Shown: in pieces, positions 62,146-64,000 of the stretch
Layout of the letters: every line of letters starts with the position of its first letter
Position numbering within the stretch: position 1 is the first letter of the stretch
DNA from: Planctomonas deserti
Lineage (GTDB): Bacteria > Actinomycetota > Actinomycetes > Actinomycetales > Microbacteriaceae
NCBI RefSeq assembly: GCF_003067705.1
Contig: NZ_QANL01000002.1
Location: 744,001-808,000, forward strand
Direction of reading: 5' to 3'
DNA: 64,000 nucleotides
Translations under genes and position numbers: made by a program
The notes under the pieces: model-generated
Seen by the model: the letters and a program-made list of their open reading frames with translations, nothing else
What the model was told of the DNA's origin: nothing
The model's database searches: none

Positions 62146-64000
62146 GTGGTGCTCCAAGCTGTGAGAGACGCTCCACTGAGGCTTCCCACTGCCTCGCACG
62201 CCGCGGTGACGTGGCAGGAGTTCCTCAGATCTCGGATCAAGTTTGACTGGCGCTCAGGAGAGTTTGACCAAGAGTCACTTGTCTACACCCCGGATCCCGC
62301 CGACCCGACCACGGCGATCACGGTCTGCGAGAAGAAAGGCTGCGGCGTCAGACTCGAGCATCGCGGGTTGTGCCCGACATGCCTTACGGCACGAGGCAAG
62401 GCCGAGGCGGCCGCTGGTTCAGCATTTGAAGTGAGCGAGTGGCTTCTGATTCCCCGGGTCAGGCGCCCGAAAGCCCGAGGATGTATCGTCATTGGATGTC
62501 AGCGGTCCCACGGGACCCGCGGACTCTGCATCAGTCACGCGACCACTTTCAAGAGTTGGGCCGCAAGGAGGTCTCCTAGGCCGGACCCAGAGGACTGGAT
62601 CCAGGCGCGAAACCCGAAGGGCCTCCAAGCCTTAACACGCTGTCTGGCGGTCATCTGTCAGGCTGACGCATGGGGCCAGTACGGACTCTGCGGCGCTCAT
62701 TCCTACCGCTACAAGCGTTGGGCGACCGCGCGAAGTTCAGCGGAGCACTCGGTCGAGGCCTGGCTGAGGCTCGCGGTTGAAGTTCCTCACGACACCGATT
62801 CGACGACCTCATACTCAGAGGTGATGGCCTTGCCCTTTGGCCTCTTACCCGAGCCACTCCGCTGGGAGCTGCTGTACGCCATTCAGCAACGAGACCTCTC
62901 CGATACGGCCAGGATGACGCCCCTGGAATTTCGTCGTGCATATCTTCACCTCCGGCGGTCAGAACTCACGACGGCCGTCGGCCTTGAGGCGCTGACCATG
63001 AGAAACCAGGATCGCAACGCCACCGGGATGTTGCGTGACCTCCAATACCGAATCGATGAAGCCCATCGCGAATGGTCCGGTATCGACAATCGACCGGCGA
63101 ACGTCTACTTCATTCTTGATCTCGACCTCCGATACTCGACGAAGTCTGTTGGGCGAAATGCGAAAATCGACCTGCGCCCGATAAAAACCTCGTGGCTGCT
63201 CGATACGATGCGAGCGTTCCTTCTGGAGGGAGGGCCGCACGGGTATTCAGAGCTTTCGCAGGCCGGGCTGGTCGTGCAACTCGTTGATGATGTCCTGGTT
63301 GCTCGGCAAACCCGGATCGCGGCTCTCGGCCGTGCTGATATCGACGCCATAATGCGCGCTATACGAGCGCGCTGGACCACCGAATTGTCGCAGCGACGGC
63401 ACATCGCCGCTTTGCAGGCAATCATCCGTTTCGCGCGCACTAACACGGATGCCGTTCCAGTCTGGAAGCGCGTGCCCGCCGAGTTTGAGATTGATCGCTC
63501 GCGGCACCGGCCGAACGGCACGCCAGCCCGCGGCCGATCCGTTGACACCTTGGACGAGCCCTTTCGGTTCGTTCCTCAGCCGATAATCGATTGGTTGATG
63601 GACCACCTTCACCTCTTGGAGCGCCGGACCTCCTACCAGACGGCTGAGGCGCGGTTCCTGCTATACCTTCATGAGCGGTGTGGCCGGCGCACGGGTGAAA
63701 CGGTACGCCTCTTGAACGACTGTCTCAGCTACGACAACGCGGGAAACGCCTACCTTGAGTGGATCCAGGGCAAACCGCCGTGGGGGCAGGGGCGGCGCCT
63801 TCCAATAGACCAAGAGACGCACGATGCGATCAGGGAATGGCAGGCGTTCAAGAAGCAGGCCGGGGTGGAATCGAGATGGCTATTTCCATCACCGCGTCGA
63901 CGCGACTTGCCAATTGATCCTGGGTTTCTTCTTGCGCGCGTACACGATTTCATAGACATCATTGAGCGCGACGCTCCTTACGATTCCGAGGTCGAGGGAG
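62146..64000 (+). CDS. Tyrosine recombinase, TnpB-like, with triple zinc-finger N-terminus (3' end missing)
   Basis: At least 618 codons, open to the window end. GTG start with AGGAGG 5 bases upstream. Three tandem Cys/His motifs occupy the N-terminus: C61-C66-C76-C79, C113-C118-C128-H131 and C166-C171-C182-H185, each of the form Cx4C-x9/10-Cx2-C/H with a shared GLC. A long helical middle follows, then the start of the catalytic domain (ARFLLYLHERCGRRTGETVRLL) with R515 as the first catalytic Arg. The HxxR, H and Tyr residues must lie beyond position 64000. Length fits TnpB of Tn554 (about 630) or longer relatives. Confidence 0.85.
   Translation, partial: MVLQAVRDAPLRLPTASHAAVTWQEFLRSRIKFDWRSGEFDQESLVYTPDPADPTTAITVCEKKGCGVRLEHRGLCPTCLTARGKAEAAAGSAFEVSEWLLIPRVRRPKARGCIVIGCQRSHGTRGLCISHATTFKSWAARRSPRPDPEDWIQARNPKGLQALTRCLAVICQADAWGQYGLCGAHSYRYKRWATARSSAEHSVEAWLRLAVEVPHDTDSTTSYSEVMALPFGLLPEPLRWELLYAIQQRDLSDTARMTPLEFRRAYLHLRRSELTTAVGLEALTMRNQDRNATGMLRDLQYRIDEAHREWSGIDNRPANVYFILDLDLRYSTKSVGRNAKIDLRPIKTSWLLDTMRAFLLEGGPHGYSELSQAGLVVQLVDDVLVARQTRIAALGRADIDAIMRAIRARWTTELSQRRHIAALQAIIRFARTNTDAVPVWKRVPAEFEIDRSRHRPNGTPARGRSVDTLDEPFRFVPQPIIDWLMDHLHLLERRTSYQTAEARFLLYLHERCGRRTGETVRLLNDCLSYDNAGNAYLEWIQGKPPWGQGRRLPIDQETHDAIREWQAFKKQAGVESRWLFPSPRRRDLPIDPGFLLARVHDFIDIIERDAPYDSEVEG

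Larger units (their letters stand above)
60898..64000 (+). mobile_element. Tn554-like / tyrosine-recombinase element (left part)
   Basis: From the break in the CpaF gene onward the GC content falls visibly, and two adjacent tyrosine recombinase genes follow in TnpA-TnpB order. The left end is near 60898; the right end is outside the window. Short inverted repeats near the end, CCGTC-AGC-GACGG (60920-60932) and ACTGAC...GTCAGT (60962-60987), could be recombinase sites. A third small gene (TnpC-like) and cargo would be expected further right. Confidence 0.7.

Noticed and set aside
60898-64000. Prophage or integrative plasmid
   Set aside because: Only two recombinase genes are visible, in Tn554 order, with no phage structural, excisionase or replication genes before the window ends.

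Overview
The window is a 64 kb piece of a high-GC chromosome, most likely from an actinobacterium of the Microbacteriaceae type. The reasons are: frequent GTG starts, many ATGA/GTGA start-stop overlaps, a DUF222-type HNH endonuclease, a DUF3039 protein, a stand-alone LigD-type polymerase, an actinobacterial formylglycine-generating enzyme, intergenic GGTCCCTGAGC...GTCGAAGGGAC repeats, and many genes with a TANNNT box 6-8 bases before the start codon, the signature of leaderless transcription. The assignment rests on gene content only.

Region 1 (1-24 kb) is a glycan-use island. A five-gene run that starts with a lipoprotein binding protein (7834) continues through a permease, a permease-ATPase fusion and a second ATPase into a GH42 beta-galactosidase and a GH3 glycosidase. 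Around it lie a DUF1593/Sde182-like protein, a serine hydrolase, a second GH3, a nucleoside-hydrolase-fold protein, PadR and TetR regulators and two type I sulfatases with CxPxR active sites. The formylglycine-generating enzyme that would activate those sulfatases is coupled to two DUF202 membrane proteins. None of the sulfatases, glycosidases or the activating enzyme shows a signal peptide. The simplest reading is import of a (possibly sulfated) oligosaccharide followed by intracellular desulfation and hydrolysis. An ACTCGGGATTG element sits in the promoters of the transporter operon and of one sulfatase, with a variant in front of the TetR gene.

Region 2 (23.6-37.9 kb) is mixed: an MFS exporter, HAD phosphatase, LigD-type polymerase, an SDR / D-apionate-lactonase-like / COG3618 lactonase group, an RlmG/RsmC-like methyltransferase, a nitrilase, a 35-bp-period repeat array, an HNH/DUF222 gene, an aminotransferase, two secreted proteins of unknown role and a membrane-anchored HtrA protease.

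Region 3 (38-51 kb) looks like cell-surface polymer synthesis and export: two GT2 glycosyltransferases, a CDP-alcohol phosphatidyltransferase with a changed catalytic motif, a TagF-like polymerase, a lipase-maturation-factor protein, a LicC-like nucleotidyltransferase with a TagG/TagH-like exporter, and a separate ABC exporter pair.

Region 4 (51-60.3 kb) is housekeeping: pncB, murI, rph, rdgB, a Zn/Mn uptake operon ending in its own DtxR/MntR-type regulator, a DedA protein, a 59-residue membrane protein, tRNA-Leu(UAG) and a VOC protein. The metal operon appears to start with a leaderless mRNA whose GTG lies inside a 16-bp palindrome.

Region 5 (60.5 kb to the end) shows a TadA/CpaF pilus ATPase gene cut after about 140 codons by a lower-GC element. 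The element carries two tyrosine recombinases in Tn554 TnpA/TnpB order. The second starts with three tandem Cys/His zinc-binding motifs and runs off the window.
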